Counted from the stretch's first letter, positions 7,665-15,395 are shown. The stretch is DNA of 35,629 bases from Candidatus Dormiibacterota bacterium (GCA_035532835.1 DATKQG010000072.1:1-35629), one strand, 5' to 3'. The notes: generated by a model from the sequence alone, not told the origin. Numbers and translations: made by a program.

Positions 7665-8096
7665 ATGGCACAGCTACTAAAGGTTAAGAGCGGCAGCGGC
7701 GATCTCGCGCTGCTCGATCAAATGTTCGACTCGTTTCTGGATTGGCAACGGCCGGCAGCATTCGGCTACGGGAACATGCCGATCGATCTGTACGAGCAAG
7801 ACGGCAAGTACGTGCTTGAGATGTCCGTCCCCGGGCTTGAGCCCAAGGACATCAACGTCGAAGTAAGCGGCGGCACGGTGTCGGTTACCGGCGAGCATAC
7901 CGGTAAAACCGAAACGAAAGACGTCCGCTACCACCGTCGCGAGATGCGCCATGGATCGTTCTCGCGCTCGATTACGCTTCCGCAGGATCTCGACGCGAAC
8001 TCGGTGACGGCGACGGTGAATAACGGCATCCTCAAGGTCGAGCTGACCCCGATAAAGCCGCTTTCGCCCAAGAAGATCGCCGTAACGTCTGTCTAG
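7665..8096 (+). CDS. Hsp20/alpha-crystallin small heat-shock protein
   Basis: This 143-residue protein is an ATP-independent holdase chaperone of the Hsp20 family. The alpha-crystallin domain runs from about residue 40 to 135: MPIDLYEQDGKYVLEMSVPGLEPKDINVEV, the R-H/RE-rich loop (VRYHRREMRHGSFSRSI), and the closing GILKVELTPIKP. The C-terminal I-x-I/V anchor is present in form (KKIAVTSV). The start at 7665 gives MAQLLKV. A frame from 7617 would add 16 residues and covers a hairpin, so is less likely. GAAAGGA lies about 12 bases upstream. Divergent from the BON/dodecin operon, which suggests shared stress control. Confidence 0.94.
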   Translation: MAQLLKVKSGSGDLALLDQMFDSFLDWQRPAAFGYGNMPIDLYEQDGKYVLEMSVPGLEPKDINVEVSGGTVSVTGEHTGKTETKDVRYHRREMRHGSFSRSITLPQDLDANSVTATVNNGILKVELTPIKPLSPKKIAVTSV

Positions 8097-8116
8097 TTAC
8101 AACCGGAGTACGATAC

Positions 8117-8148
8117 ACGAGTGGGGAGGCAGATGCGTCCCCACTTGT
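8117..8148 (+). repeat. Inverted repeat after hsp20 / candidate left-end hairpin
   Basis: ACGAGTGGGGA (8117-8127) and TCCCCACTTGT (8138-8148) can pair over 11 positions with one G-T, leaving a 10-nt loop. It could be the subterminal left-end hairpin of the IS element or a terminator-like structure for hsp20. No T-run follows, which favours the first reading. Confidence 0.5.
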
Positions 8149-8303
8149 ACGAAGCCGCGGTAGCGAGTAGGATGCGAGCGACCCCGTTGCAAGCGGCGAC
8201 GATATTTCGCCGCGTTGGTGGCAAGGCGTCTAGCCGTAACGCCACGGACAACGGCGCACTTTTCCGCTCTGCGCCTTCACTCGGCCACCCAGTTGGCACT
8301 GCG

Positions 8304-8320
8304 CCTACTATAATCGTAGG
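8304..8320 (+). promoter_or_regulatory. TATAAT box directly before the tnpB start
   Basis: A perfect TATAAT (8309-8314) lies six bases before the GTG start of tnpB, flanked by the short inverted repeat CCTAC/GTAGG. At this distance transcription would begin at or next to the start codon, giving a leaderless mRNA. No matching -35 is visible at 16-18 bases; TTGGCA at 8293-8298 is too close. Confidence 0.45.
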
Positions 8321-9550
8321 GTGAAGCGCATTGAAACCGTGCGACTCTACCCGACCGCCACTCAAGACGCGGCGCTTCACCACGCGCTCCATGTCACGCG
8401 TCATCTTTACAACGCTGCGCTCCAGCAGCGTAAAGACGCCTATCGGCTGCGTGGTGTGAGCGTCTCGATGAAGATGCAGTATGCCGAGGTGACCGCGCTG
8501 CGCAAGGACTCGCATCACCTGGCGGGCGTTTTTCGTGAGTGCGAGGATGCGGTGCTGCGCCGCCTGGATCTCGCTATGCAGGCCTTCTTTCGGCGATGCA
8601 AGCAGGGCGAAACGCCAGGCTTCCCGCGCTTCAGGGCTGCCCGCCGGTGGCGGCAAATCACCTACCCACATGGCGATCGCGCGCTGAAGTTCGATGCGCC
8701 GCAGCACCGCGTCCGAATTGCGGGCGTAGGTAGCGTGAAGCTGCGTAAGGGGCGCGCCGTGCCGCCGCATGGCCGTGCGTGGCTGGCCTGCAAGCTCGGG
8801 CGCTGGTATGCCCAATTCGAGTGCGAGCGCGCGGTCGAGCCTTTGCCGGAAACCGGGCACGCGATTGGGCTCGATCGCGGTGTGAACGTCTTGCTAGCAA
8901 CCAGCGATGGTGGGCTGATCGCGAATCCGCGTCATGTCACGAAGGCACGGCTGCGCGTTGAGCGGGCGCAGCGCGTGGTTGCCAAGCGTAAGCGGCGCGG
9001 GAAGAACCGGCGTAAGGCGATTGATTCGCTCGCGCGCCTGCACGAGAAGGTCGCCCGGCAGCGCCGTGACTACGCGCACAAGGTCTCACGTAAGCTCATC
9101 GAAGCGAACGACGTGTTGGTGCTGGAAGACTTGCGACTGCGCCATATGGCGCGCAGCGCAAAAGGCACCATCGAAGAACCCGGCCGCAAGGTTGCGGCAA
9201 AAGCCGGGCTGAATCGGGCGCTGCTCGATGCGGGCTTTGGCATGATCGCGCAGTTGATTGCGGAGAAGGCTGAAAGCGCCGCCCGCACGGTTCTCTGCGT
9301 AGATCCGAAGTACACCTCGCAAACGGGCGCCGCGTGCGAGCATATTGCAAAAGGGAATCGCTCGGGGCTGCAGTTCGCCTGTGTCGCGTGTTCGCACGTC
9401 GATCATGCGGACGTGAATGCCGCGCGAGTGATTCTTCAGCGGGCTCAGAAGGGGCCCTTGGCGAGCTGCGCCGCAGTGGCGGACGGCACCGACCCAAGAA
9501 CCGCGCTAGCGCCGAGTGGACCTCGGCTCACGCTGCACGATGCAGCGTGA
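8321..9550 (+). CDS. tnpB: TnpB, IS200/IS605 family RNA-guided nuclease/transposase accessory
   Basis: This is a 409-residue OrfB/TnpB protein. The N-terminal helix-turn-helix-like part (KRIETVRLYPTATQ, then GFPRFRAARRW) is followed by a split RuvC nuclease. The acidic residues are D185 in IGLDRGVN, E269 in LVLEDLRL and D364 in DHADVNAA, so the catalytic triad looks intact. The zinc finger is unusual: C339, C354 and C357 are present, but the first Cys of the usual C-x-x-C pair is Gly336 (SQTGAAC). TnpB proteins use an omega RNA made from the 3' end of the element to cut DNA and keep the element in place. Start is GTG; no ribosome site is clear. The C-terminal 35 residues are low in family similarity and overlap the candidate right end. 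Confidence 0.93.
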   Translation: MKRIETVRLYPTATQDAALHHALHVTRHLYNAALQQRKDAYRLRGVSVSMKMQYAEVTALRKDSHHLAGVFRECEDAVLRRLDLAMQAFFRRCKQGETPGFPRFRAARRWRQITYPHGDRALKFDAPQHRVRIAGVGSVKLRKGRAVPPHGRAWLACKLGRWYAQFECERAVEPLPETGHAIGLDRGVNVLLATSDGGLIANPRHVTKARLRVERAQRVVAKRKRRGKNRRKAIDSLARLHEKVARQRRDYAHKVSRKLIEANDVLVLEDLRLRHMARSAKGTIEEPGRKVAAKAGLNRALLDAGFGMIAQLIAEKAESAARTVLCVDPKYTSQTGAACEHIAKGNRSGLQFACVACSHVDHADVNAARVILQRAQKGPLASCAAVADGTDPRTALAPSGPRLTLHDAA

Positions 9551-9551
9551 G
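9527..9551 (+). ncRNA. Perfect hairpin over tnpB stop, candidate omega-RNA / right-end element
   Basis: CTCACGCTGCA (9527-9537), loop CGA, and TGCAGCGTGAG (9541-9551) make an 11-bp perfect stem across the tnpB stop codon. A second small stem (AAGCA 9565-9569, TGCTT 9574-9578, then TTTT) follows. In TnpB systems the omega RNA derives from the 3' end of tnpB and the right end, so this is where it would be expected. Call rests on position and structure only. Confidence 0.45.
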
Positions 9552-9607
9552 GGCGCAGACTTCGAAGCAATAGTGCTTTTAGGGAGTATTCGCTCTGTTC
9601 GCAAGCG

Positions 9608-12205
9608 TTATCGGGCGTTGAGCGCACGAAGTGCCTTGGGGACTTCCGCCCAGAACGTTCCGGCGAACGCAAGGCCGATCGCCAGACCGAAATCTGCAGC
9701 GTGCAGCGCGGTCGCCTTGAGATCTTGCTGAACCGGCGCAACGAATGTCACCGCGATCACGAAGGCGATCGTTACCGCCGCCCAGGCGGTCATGACGCGA
9801 TTCGAAAACAGGCCCCGTTTCATCAAGGGATCGTTTCCCGATCGCATCGTCAACGCAAGAAAAACGTGCCCGAAAAGCCACGTGACGAAGGCCATCGTCT
9901 GCGCGCGCACGAGCGCGGCGCCGCCGAACCAGGTGACGAGATACGCAACGGAGACCGCCGCAAAAAGGCCGAACGATGCGCTAAAGATTCCGCTTACCAT
10001 GCCGCGATTCATGAACGGCGTATGCGGATCGCGCGGAGGACGCCGCATGACATCCGATTCCGCGGGTTCTGCGACGAACGCGGCCGAAGCGGCTAAGTCC
10101 ATGAAGAGCTCCATGAGAATGATTTGAATCGGGGCGAACGGGACGGGCGCGCGCAGCAGGACGGGGAGCAGAACCGAAGCAGCAAGCGCAACTTTGCAGG
10201 CGAGATAGTAGCGCACGCCTTTGCGGAGGTTATCGAACAGAGTACGCCCTTCGTGAATCGCGTTGACGATCGTGGCGAAGTTGTCGTCGGCGAGCACCAG
10301 GGAGGCGGCGTCGCGCGCGATGTCGGTTCCCTTCTCACCCATGGCAACGCCGATATCGGCGGCGGCCAGTGCCGGAGCATCGTTGCTTCCGTCACCGGTT
10401 ACGGCAACGCGTTCGCCGCGAGATTGCAGCGATCGAATGATCCGCAATTTGTGTCGCGGAGTCACGCGCGCGACGACGGCGGTCGTATCGAGCGCATCGG
10501 AAAGCGCTTCATCCGAGAGTGCGTCGATATCCGAACCGGAGAGTGTATGCCCGCGCGCATCGAGTCCGACGCTCTCGGCGATTGCGGCCGCCGTGAGCGC
10601 ATGATCGCCCGTGAGGATGATCGTGCGGATTCCGGCCCCCCGGCACGCTGCGATCGCGCCCTTGACCTCGGGTCGCGGGGGATCGGCGAAAGCCGCAAGA
10701 CCGACGAACGTCAGCTCGCGCTCAACCGCTTCTTGCGTGGCGCCTGCATCCTGCTCCAACGTACCCTCGGCCAAAGCGAGAACGCGCATTCCTTGCGACG
10801 CCATGCGGGCAGCGGCTGCGCGAACGCCGGCCTGCTCCGTCTCGTCGAGGACCGACGCCGCGAGGACGGCTTCAGGGGCGCCTTTCATGGCGACGCGAGA
10901 GGCGCCGCCGGCGCGCGCCTGCCACACGACGCTCATTCGTTTGCGGGCGTTGTCGAATGAAAATTCCTCTCGTACGATCGTCTCATCGCGAAGGCTTGCG
11001 AGATCGATCCCGTCCGCGCGAGCCGCGCGTAGCAAGGCGGTCTCCAAAGGATCGCCGACAAACGCTTCACCACTTTCGAGTGCGTCGTTGCACAGCGCGC
11101 CGATCTCCAGCATGCGGCGGCGGCGATCGAGCGGATCGAACTGCACGACTTCCGTTTGATTTTCCGTTAGCGTTCCGGTTTTGTCGGTCGCGATGACCGT
11201 GACGGCGCCGAGCGTTTCCACCGCGGGCAATCGCTTGACGATGGCGTGAAGCCGTGCCAAGCGCCAGGCGCCAAGGCCCAAGACCATCGTCACGATGATC
11301 GGGAGTTCTTCGGGGATCATCGAGAATGCGAGTGAAAGGCCCGTGAGGATCATCGTGCGCGGCGATTGATGGTTGAGTGCCCAACCAAGAAGCGGGACGA
11401 GGATGCTGATGCCCAGCGCGAACCACGCGAGCCAGATGCTGAGATTGGCCATCATCTGCTGCAGGGGAGTGCGCGGAGGCTTTACCTCCTGGGCGAGTGC
11501 AGCGAGCCGCCCGAGCTCGGATTGCGCTCCGGTGGCGACAACGGCCGCCGTCCCATGACCGCCGCTCACCATGGTGCCGGCGTAGAGCATATTTACGCGC
11601 TCGGCAAGCGGCGTTGCCGCGGCGAGCAGCGCGCCCGCATCCTTTCGCACCACCGCCGATTCACCGGTGAGCGTCGATTCATCCACACCGACGCCATATT
11701 CCTCAAGGAGGCGTGCATCGGCCGGCACGCGATGTCCCGCACTGATGACGATGATGTCTCCGGGAACGAGCGACTCCACGGAAACTTCGCATGCACGACC
11801 GTCACGAACGACGATCGACTCGGGCTCCGCGAGCGTACTGAGGGCGGAAATCGCATGCTTCGCGCGATATTCCGTAAAGACTTCCGCCGCCACCAGCGCG
11901 GCGATCACGCCGAAGATCGTGATCGCATCGGCCGGTTGCCCCCATACGGCGTAGAGAATGCCGGTCCCGATGAGCAGAAGAATCATCGGCTCCCGAATCT
12001 CTTCGAAAAAGATTCCTACGAATGTCGGTGCTCCGGCTGCGTGTAGCCGATTGGGGCCATACCGTTCGGCGCGGCGCGCGACCTCGGCCGTATCAAGCCC
12101 CGCCTTCGCGTCCGTCGCAAGGCGTTGCACGAGCGCTCCGGAGGTTACGGCGTGCCAATCGGTCTCGGAAACGGTTGCGTCGCCGGCGCTATCGAGTCGC
12201 CGCAA
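9608..12205 (-). CDS. P2-like cation-transporting P-type ATPase
   Basis: This 865-residue protein has the full P-type layout: N-terminal cation ATPase domain (about 15-85), actuator with TGES at 180-183, M4, the phosphorylation site DKTGTLT (D341), the nucleotide-binding KGAPE motif, the hinge TGDGSNDAPAL, and a C-terminal set of membrane helices. It groups by eye with P2 (Ca/Na/K/Mg-like) pumps. The ion-site residues differ from calcium pumps: M4 has PEELP (298-302) instead of PEGLP, M6 has MELFMD where calcium pumps have NLVTD, and the hinge has Ser where Val is usual. Substrate is therefore open. The gene is convergent with the tnpB element. The ATG at 12205 is the first in frame; a GTG at about residue 12 is an alternative start. 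Confidence 0.9.
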   Translation of the reverse strand: MRRLDSAGDATVSETDWHAVTSGALVQRLATDAKAGLDTAEVARRAERYGPNRLHAAGAPTFVGIFFEEIREPMILLLIGTGILYAVWGQPADAITIFGVIAALVAAEVFTEYRAKHAISALSTLAEPESIVVRDGRACEVSVESLVPGDIIVISAGHRVPADARLLEEYGVGVDESTLTGESAVVRKDAGALLAAATPLAERVNMLYAGTMVSGGHGTAAVVATGAQSELGRLAALAQEVKPPRTPLQQMMANLSIWLAWFALGISILVPLLGWALNHQSPRTMILTGLSLAFSMIPEELPIIVTMVLGLGAWRLARLHAIVKRLPAVETLGAVTVIATDKTGTLTENQTEVVQFDPLDRRRRMLEIGALCNDALESGEAFVGDPLETALLRAARADGIDLASLRDETIVREEFSFDNARKRMSVVWQARAGGASRVAMKGAPEAVLAASVLDETEQAGVRAAAARMASQGMRVLALAEGTLEQDAGATQEAVERELTFVGLAAFADPPRPEVKGAIAACRGAGIRTIILTGDHALTAAAIAESVGLDARGHTLSGSDIDALSDEALSDALDTTAVVARVTPRHKLRIIRSLQSRGERVAVTGDGSNDAPALAAADIGVAMGEKGTDIARDAASLVLADDNFATIVNAIHEGRTLFDNLRKGVRYYLACKVALAASVLLPVLLRAPVPFAPIQIILMELFMDLAASAAFVAEPAESDVMRRPPRDPHTPFMNRGMVSGIFSASFGLFAAVSVAYLVTWFGGAALVRAQTMAFVTWLFGHVFLALTMRSGNDPLMKRGLFSNRVMTAWAAVTIAFVIAVTFVAPVQQDLKATALHAADFGLAIGLAFAGTFWAEVPKALRALNAR

Positions 12206-12208
12206 TAT

Positions 12209-12371
12209 CTACCGCTTTCGAGCTTCGCGATCGATGAGCTCGCGTTTGCGCGCTAAGCCCCACGCGCGGACGTCCAGCGGCAGCCCCGCATGCGGAGTCG
12301 CCCCCGCGCAACTCCGAGATCCACAACGCATAGATGCCGTGGTGACGTTCGCCGAACTCTTTAGCCGACAT
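12209..12371 (-). pseudogene. Probable frameshifted small protein gene
   Basis: From the ATG at 12371 the first frame reads MSAKEFGERHHGIYALWISE and continues LRGG. About 85 bases in, the protein-like character moves to another frame that reads LPLDVRAWGLARKRELIDRE and stops at 12209. Total length, 163 nt, is one base off a multiple of three. Both halves use GC-rich third positions like nearby genes, and joined they would make a basic protein of about 54 residues. I do not recognise the family. A real one-base indel, a sequencing error, or chance are all possible. Confidence 0.4.
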
Positions 12372-12547
12372 TCCCCACTTGACAGTTCCTTTCGAGCCGA
12401 CTCCGGATGATTCCGGCCGTTTCCGGGCACTCGGCGGGCCCAGCCGCCGGTTTCGCACGACTTGAAGGTCCGCCCGGGCTCGCCGTTATTATAGCAAAAC
12501 CGCTGCAGAGCAGTTGCGGAGTTGCAAAGATATCTGGTGTATCCGGT
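12372..12547. other. Intergenic stretch without recognised gene
   Basis: Together with the frameshifted ORF beside it, this fills the 342-bp gap between the ATPase start and the protease-like gene stop. It holds GC-rich sequence, an AT-richer patch (TTATTATAGC near 12487-12496) and no convincing ORF, hairpin terminator or RNA gene. Confidence 0.5.
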
Positions 12548-14077
12548 TTAGTGTTTATGCGGGGTCATGACGATGATCGATTGCGGGTAGTCGAAGACGA
12601 AATTAAAGTGGCGTAAAAAATCGAGACCAATCAGCCCGGCGTGTTTCGAGAATTCGTGCGAAGCGCACGCGACCGGCGTTTGATAAACGATCGGGCCGAG
12701 GTTAATGGAGTCGATCTGTCCGCACCGCGTCCATTCTTCCTGTTGCATGCCGACGAGGGTCGCGCGACCCGTCAAAATCGTCAATCCGTGGTCGAGCAAA
12801 TCCGCGGAAAAAATAATCAACGACGGATCGCCGGTATCGAACGTCGCGTCGATCGTTACCTTGTGATCCAACGTAACAGGCACCGAAGGCGTGTCGGTGC
12901 TGAGATCGACCAGCAAGGGAAGACCAGCCGACGTATTGAGACTTGCCGTCGCAGGGTTCTGAATCCGCATCGTCTGGCTCGCCGTGTCGAGCGTAACCAT
13001 CGCGCCGGCAAGCAGATCGAACCCGACGAGCCCGTCCGGGTTGACGCGATCGGACTTACGTGGGTAATGGTTGTTGTATGTCTGTACGACCGTATTCGAA
13101 AGCGTGTTACCGCCGATCTCGATGGTTCTCACCCGCCGCGTTCGCGTTTTGAATACGCCGGCGACACCCACGGCAGAAGAGTCGGCGATGCTCGCAACCT
13201 TAGCGCGGTCCGCGAACTGATCGGTCAGGGTTATGCCGGAATCGCCCGTGTCCAAAATAAAAGTTCCTGGCACGCCGTTGACCGTTGCGTCAACGTAAAT
13301 GCGATCGCGGGTAACTTGGATCTTAAACGGGCGATCGTTGGTGAAGGCCCATCGTGCTTGGGGGGCCGGAGGATGCAATTCGGCGGCGGTTACCGCGGGA
13401 TCGATGCGCGATTTGGTATAGGTAAAGACACCGCCGCCATCGCCGATGCGAAACGAGCCGATCATGCGTTTGCCGGGCGCGATCGTCATATACGATGCGA
13501 TCGTATATGACGTTTCCTCGCTTCCGCCGGGGTCGATGACCGCCCGGACGTAGGCTCCGGTTTGCGGATCGACATAGAGATCGATCGGGGTCGCGCCGCC
13601 CATCGCGACGCGAACGATCGGATAGCTCTTACCGTCGACCGTTCCGGTGCCGTGCAGCGTGCCCGGAAGTTCGCTGGTTCCCTCGGAAAACAACACGTCG
13701 GCGGCTAATTGGTAACTGGCTCCCGTACCGACGATCGGCGTGACGAAGCCGTTGTAGTTCGTCTCCCAGAAAACGTGCCCGGTGAAGCCCAATGAGTCGG
13801 TCAGGCCGGTTTTTGCGTCGCTATAGTCGCGCCGAAGGAGCATCCCGGCGCGAATCTCCGTTGCGCGCTGGGTTACCTTGCCTTTGGACGTTCGAAATTC
13901 GCGCGTTAGCTGCAAGCCCGGGACGCTGCCGTCTCCCAATTGCCAGCCGACGTAAGCGCGATGTTTGGCTAATAACGCGGCCGCATCGTCGGCTCGTGCC
14001 GGCAGCGGCGCAAGGGCGCCGCCGAGCAATGCAAAAGCCACCACGGCAGAAAGAACGTGCTGTAAAACCACCCGCAT
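12548..14077 (-). CDS. Secreted protein with two retropepsin-like aspartyl protease domains
   Basis: The 509-residue product starts with a signal peptide (MRVVLQHVLSAVVAFALLGG, cleavage probably after PLPARA, about residue 29). Residues 35-240 form a beta-rich region reminiscent of lipoprotein-sorting (LolA-like) folds. Two retropepsin-like motifs follow: VPGTFILDTGDSGITL (DTG at 276-278) and TIDATFDTGDPSLIIF (DTG at 414-416). Each is later followed by a hydrophobic-G-x-D segment (DGLVGFDLL at 348-355 and AGLIGLDFL at 481-488). Retropepsins normally dimerise with one Asp per chain; this chain carries both halves, like pepsin. C452 and C471 may pair. Start: the ATG at 14077 has GAGGGG upstream; a longer frame to 14164 adds 29 residues before the signal peptide. 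Substrate is unknown. Confidence 0.8.
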   Translation of the reverse strand: MRVVLQHVLSAVVAFALLGGALAPLPARADDAAALLAKHRAYVGWQLGDGSVPGLQLTREFRTSKGKVTQRATEIRAGMLLRRDYSDAKTGLTDSLGFTGHVFWETNYNGFVTPIVGTGASYQLAADVLFSEGTSELPGTLHGTGTVDGKSYPIVRVAMGGATPIDLYVDPQTGAYVRAVIDPGGSEETSYTIASYMTIAPGKRMIGSFRIGDGGGVFTYTKSRIDPAVTAAELHPPAPQARWAFTNDRPFKIQVTRDRIYVDATVNGVPGTFILDTGDSGITLTDQFADRAKVASIADSSAVGVAGVFKTRTRRVRTIEIGGNTLSNTVVQTYNNHYPRKSDRVNPDGLVGFDLLAGAMVTLDTASQTMRIQNPATASLNTSAGLPLLVDLSTDTPSVPVTLDHKVTIDATFDTGDPSLIIFSADLLDHGLTILTGRATLVGMQQEEWTRCGQIDSINLGPIVYQTPVACASHEFSKHAGLIGLDFLRHFNFVFDYPQSIIVMTPHKH

Positions 14078-14135
14078 GGACACCCCTCTATCGCTGAAGC
14101 GATCTATAGAGCGGTCGGTTATACGGCCGGGGTAG

Positions 14136-14165
14136 TTGCACCTTGCGGGAGGGTTCTGGTACACT
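14136..14165 (+). promoter_or_regulatory. Sigma70-type promoter before tRNA-Met
   Basis: TTGCAC (14136-14141), an 18-base spacer, and TACACT (14160-14165) preceded by TGG. It ends 24 bases before the mature tRNA-Met 5' end, a normal tRNA promoter distance. Confidence 0.6.
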
Positions 14166-14189
14166 GCGGTGTCGAAAAGATGATTTTCC

Positions 14190-14264
14190 GGCTCGGTAGC
14201 TCAGTGGTAGAGCAGGGGACTCATAAGCCCTTGGTCGCAAGTTCGAATCTTGCCCGAGTCACCA
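14190..14264 (+). tRNA. tRNA-Met(CAT)
   Basis: This is a 75-nt tRNA with acceptor arms GGCTCGG/CCGAGTC (one G-T), D arm GCTC..GAGC, loop CTCATAA (anticodon CAT at 14222-14224) and encoded CCA. The 1-72 pair is a normal G-C, so it is not an initiator. The anticodon stem GGGGA/GCCCT has an A-G mismatch at 31-39. Elongator Met is the default call, but the anticodon arm also resembles the lysidine-modified Ile2 tRNA, which carries CAT in DNA as well. Confidence 0.9.
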
Positions 14265-14277
14265 TGTTTTGAGGGGA

Positions 14278-14303
14278 GTGGCCGCCTAAGCTATGGCGGC
14301 CAC
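14278..14303 (+). terminator. Hairpin between tRNA-Met and the small Cys protein gene
   Basis: GTGGCCGCC (14278-14286), an 8-nt loop, and GGCGGCCAC (14295-14303) form a perfect 9-bp GC stem. No T-run follows, so it may be a weak terminator, an attenuator, or a processing or stability element in a tRNA-mRNA transcript. Confidence 0.4.
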
Positions 14304-14330
14304 GACGCTCTCTGAGGTACGCTGTAGCCC

Positions 14331-14643
<313 letters not shown>

Positions 14644-14658
14644 TCTTCCCCATATAGC

Positions 14659-15168
14659 ATGAACGAATCCGAAGCACCGCAGTCCCCCGATGACGAGGCC
14701 CATCTGAGGCGTGCCCTGGAGCTCGCCGCCGCCGCGGCGGCCTGCGGCGAGGTGCCGATCGGCGCGGTCCTGATCAGCGGCGACCTGCGCCTCGAAGCCA
14801 AGAACGAGAAAGAATCCCGGCCCGACGCCACCGCTCATGCCGAAATGCTGCTCATTCGCCAAGCCTGCGAAGCGCTCGGGGTTTGGCGCCTCTCCGAGGC
14901 AACGCTGTACGTCACGAAAGAGCCCTGCGTCATGTGCGCCGGCGCCATCATCGCCGCGCGCATCAAACGGGTCGTCTACGGTGCGCGAGACCCCAAAGGC
15001 GGTGCCGACGGCGGCGCCTTCGACATCCTACGCTCGCCGCAAACCAACCACCGCCTCGAAGTAACCGCCGGAATACTAGAGAGCGAAGCCTCCGATCAGC
15101 TCCAGCGCTTCTTCCGCGCCAAGCGCCAACCCACCGCAGAAGAAGGTTTCAAAGCCCCGACGCTGTAG
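14659..15168 (+). CDS. tadA: tRNA adenosine(34) deaminase
   Basis: TadA converts A34 to inosine in tRNA-Arg(ACG). The 169-residue product has the deaminase zinc site H60-A-E62 and PCVMC (C90, C93), followed by AGAIIAARIKRVVYGARDPKGGA and a C-terminal helix that ends FFRAKRQ, all typical of TadA. The residues around VPIGAVL and N49 fit the tRNA-binding pocket of the family. It lies between two tRNA genes on the same strand and 9 kb from its predicted substrate tRNA. It starts 16 bases after tRNA-Arg(CCG), so it is probably made from a transcript released by tRNA processing. No strong ribosome site is visible. Confidence 0.95.
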   Translation: MNESEAPQSPDDEAHLRRALELAAAAAACGEVPIGAVLISGDLRLEAKNEKESRPDATAHAEMLLIRQACEALGVWRLSEATLYVTKEPCVMCAGAIIAARIKRVVYGARDPKGGADGGAFDILRSPQTNHRLEVTAGILESEASDQLQRFFRAKRQPTAEEGFKAPTL

Positions 15169-15201
15169 TAACGCACGCTTCGGAAACACGATCCGAACCA
15201 C

Positions 15202-15292
15202 GGAGAGGTGGTCGAGTGGTTGATGGCACCCGCCTCGAAAGCGGACGAACGTGATGAGCGTTCCGAGAGTTCGAATCTCTCCCTCTCCGCCA
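15202..15292 (+). tRNA. tRNA-Ser(CGA)
   Basis: This is a 91-nt class II tRNA with acceptor arms GGAGAGG/CCTCTCC, G73, encoded CCA (15290-15292), anticodon stem CCCGC/GCGGA and loop CTCGAAA (anticodon CGA at 15236-15238, reading TCG), and a long variable arm. Its acceptor arm is identical to that of tRNA-Ser(GCT) at 5354. Confidence 0.96.
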
Positions 15293-15297
15293 TCTAC

Positions 15298-15334
15298 AGC
15301 AAAGGGACTCGGTCAAAGACCGGGTCCCTTTGCT
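15298..15334 (+). terminator. Terminator-like hairpin after tRNA-Ser(CGA)
   Basis: AGCAAAGGGACTCGGTC (15298-15314), loop AAA, and GACCGGGTCCCTTTGCT (15318-15334) pair over 17 positions with one G-T. Only a weak T-rich tail (GTCCTTGTT) follows. It begins six bases after the tRNA CCA, the same spacing as the terminator at 5591. Confidence 0.8.
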
Positions 15335-15395
15335 GTCCTTGTTCGTGGTATTGCCTCGGAACGCTCATCAACGCCGCAGGCGCTGCGCCCTTTTC

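Larger units (their letters stand above)
8097..9580 (+). mobile_element. IS200/IS605-type insertion carrying only tnpB (ends approximate)
   Basis: A lone TnpB gene sits between the convergent hsp20 and ATPase genes. No TnpA (Y1 transposase) is present, so movement would need a TnpA elsewhere. IS605-group elements insert after short targets such as TTAC, and TTAC occurs at 8097-8100, directly after the hsp20 stop. A stem of 11 pairs (ACGAGTGGGGA 8117-8127 with TCCCCACTTGT 8138-8148, one G-T pair) lies near this side. A perfect 11-bp stem with a 3-nt loop (9527-9551) spans the tnpB stop codon on the other side. These are candidate subterminal hairpins. Exact ends cannot be fixed without comparing an empty site. 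Confidence 0.5.

Noticed and set aside
8121-8324. A 67-residue plus-strand frame before tnpB
   Set aside because: It covers a hairpin and the candidate left end, ends four bases into tnpB, and has no protein-like pattern.
9608-12205. Many long frames on the plus strand within the ATPase region
   Set aside because: They lie opposite a gene with complete P-type motifs and have Arg- or Ser-rich translations typical of antisense frames in GC-rich DNA.
14190-14264. Initiator tRNA-fMet
   Set aside because: The 1-72 pair is a normal G-C and the anticodon stem lacks the three G-C pairs of initiators.
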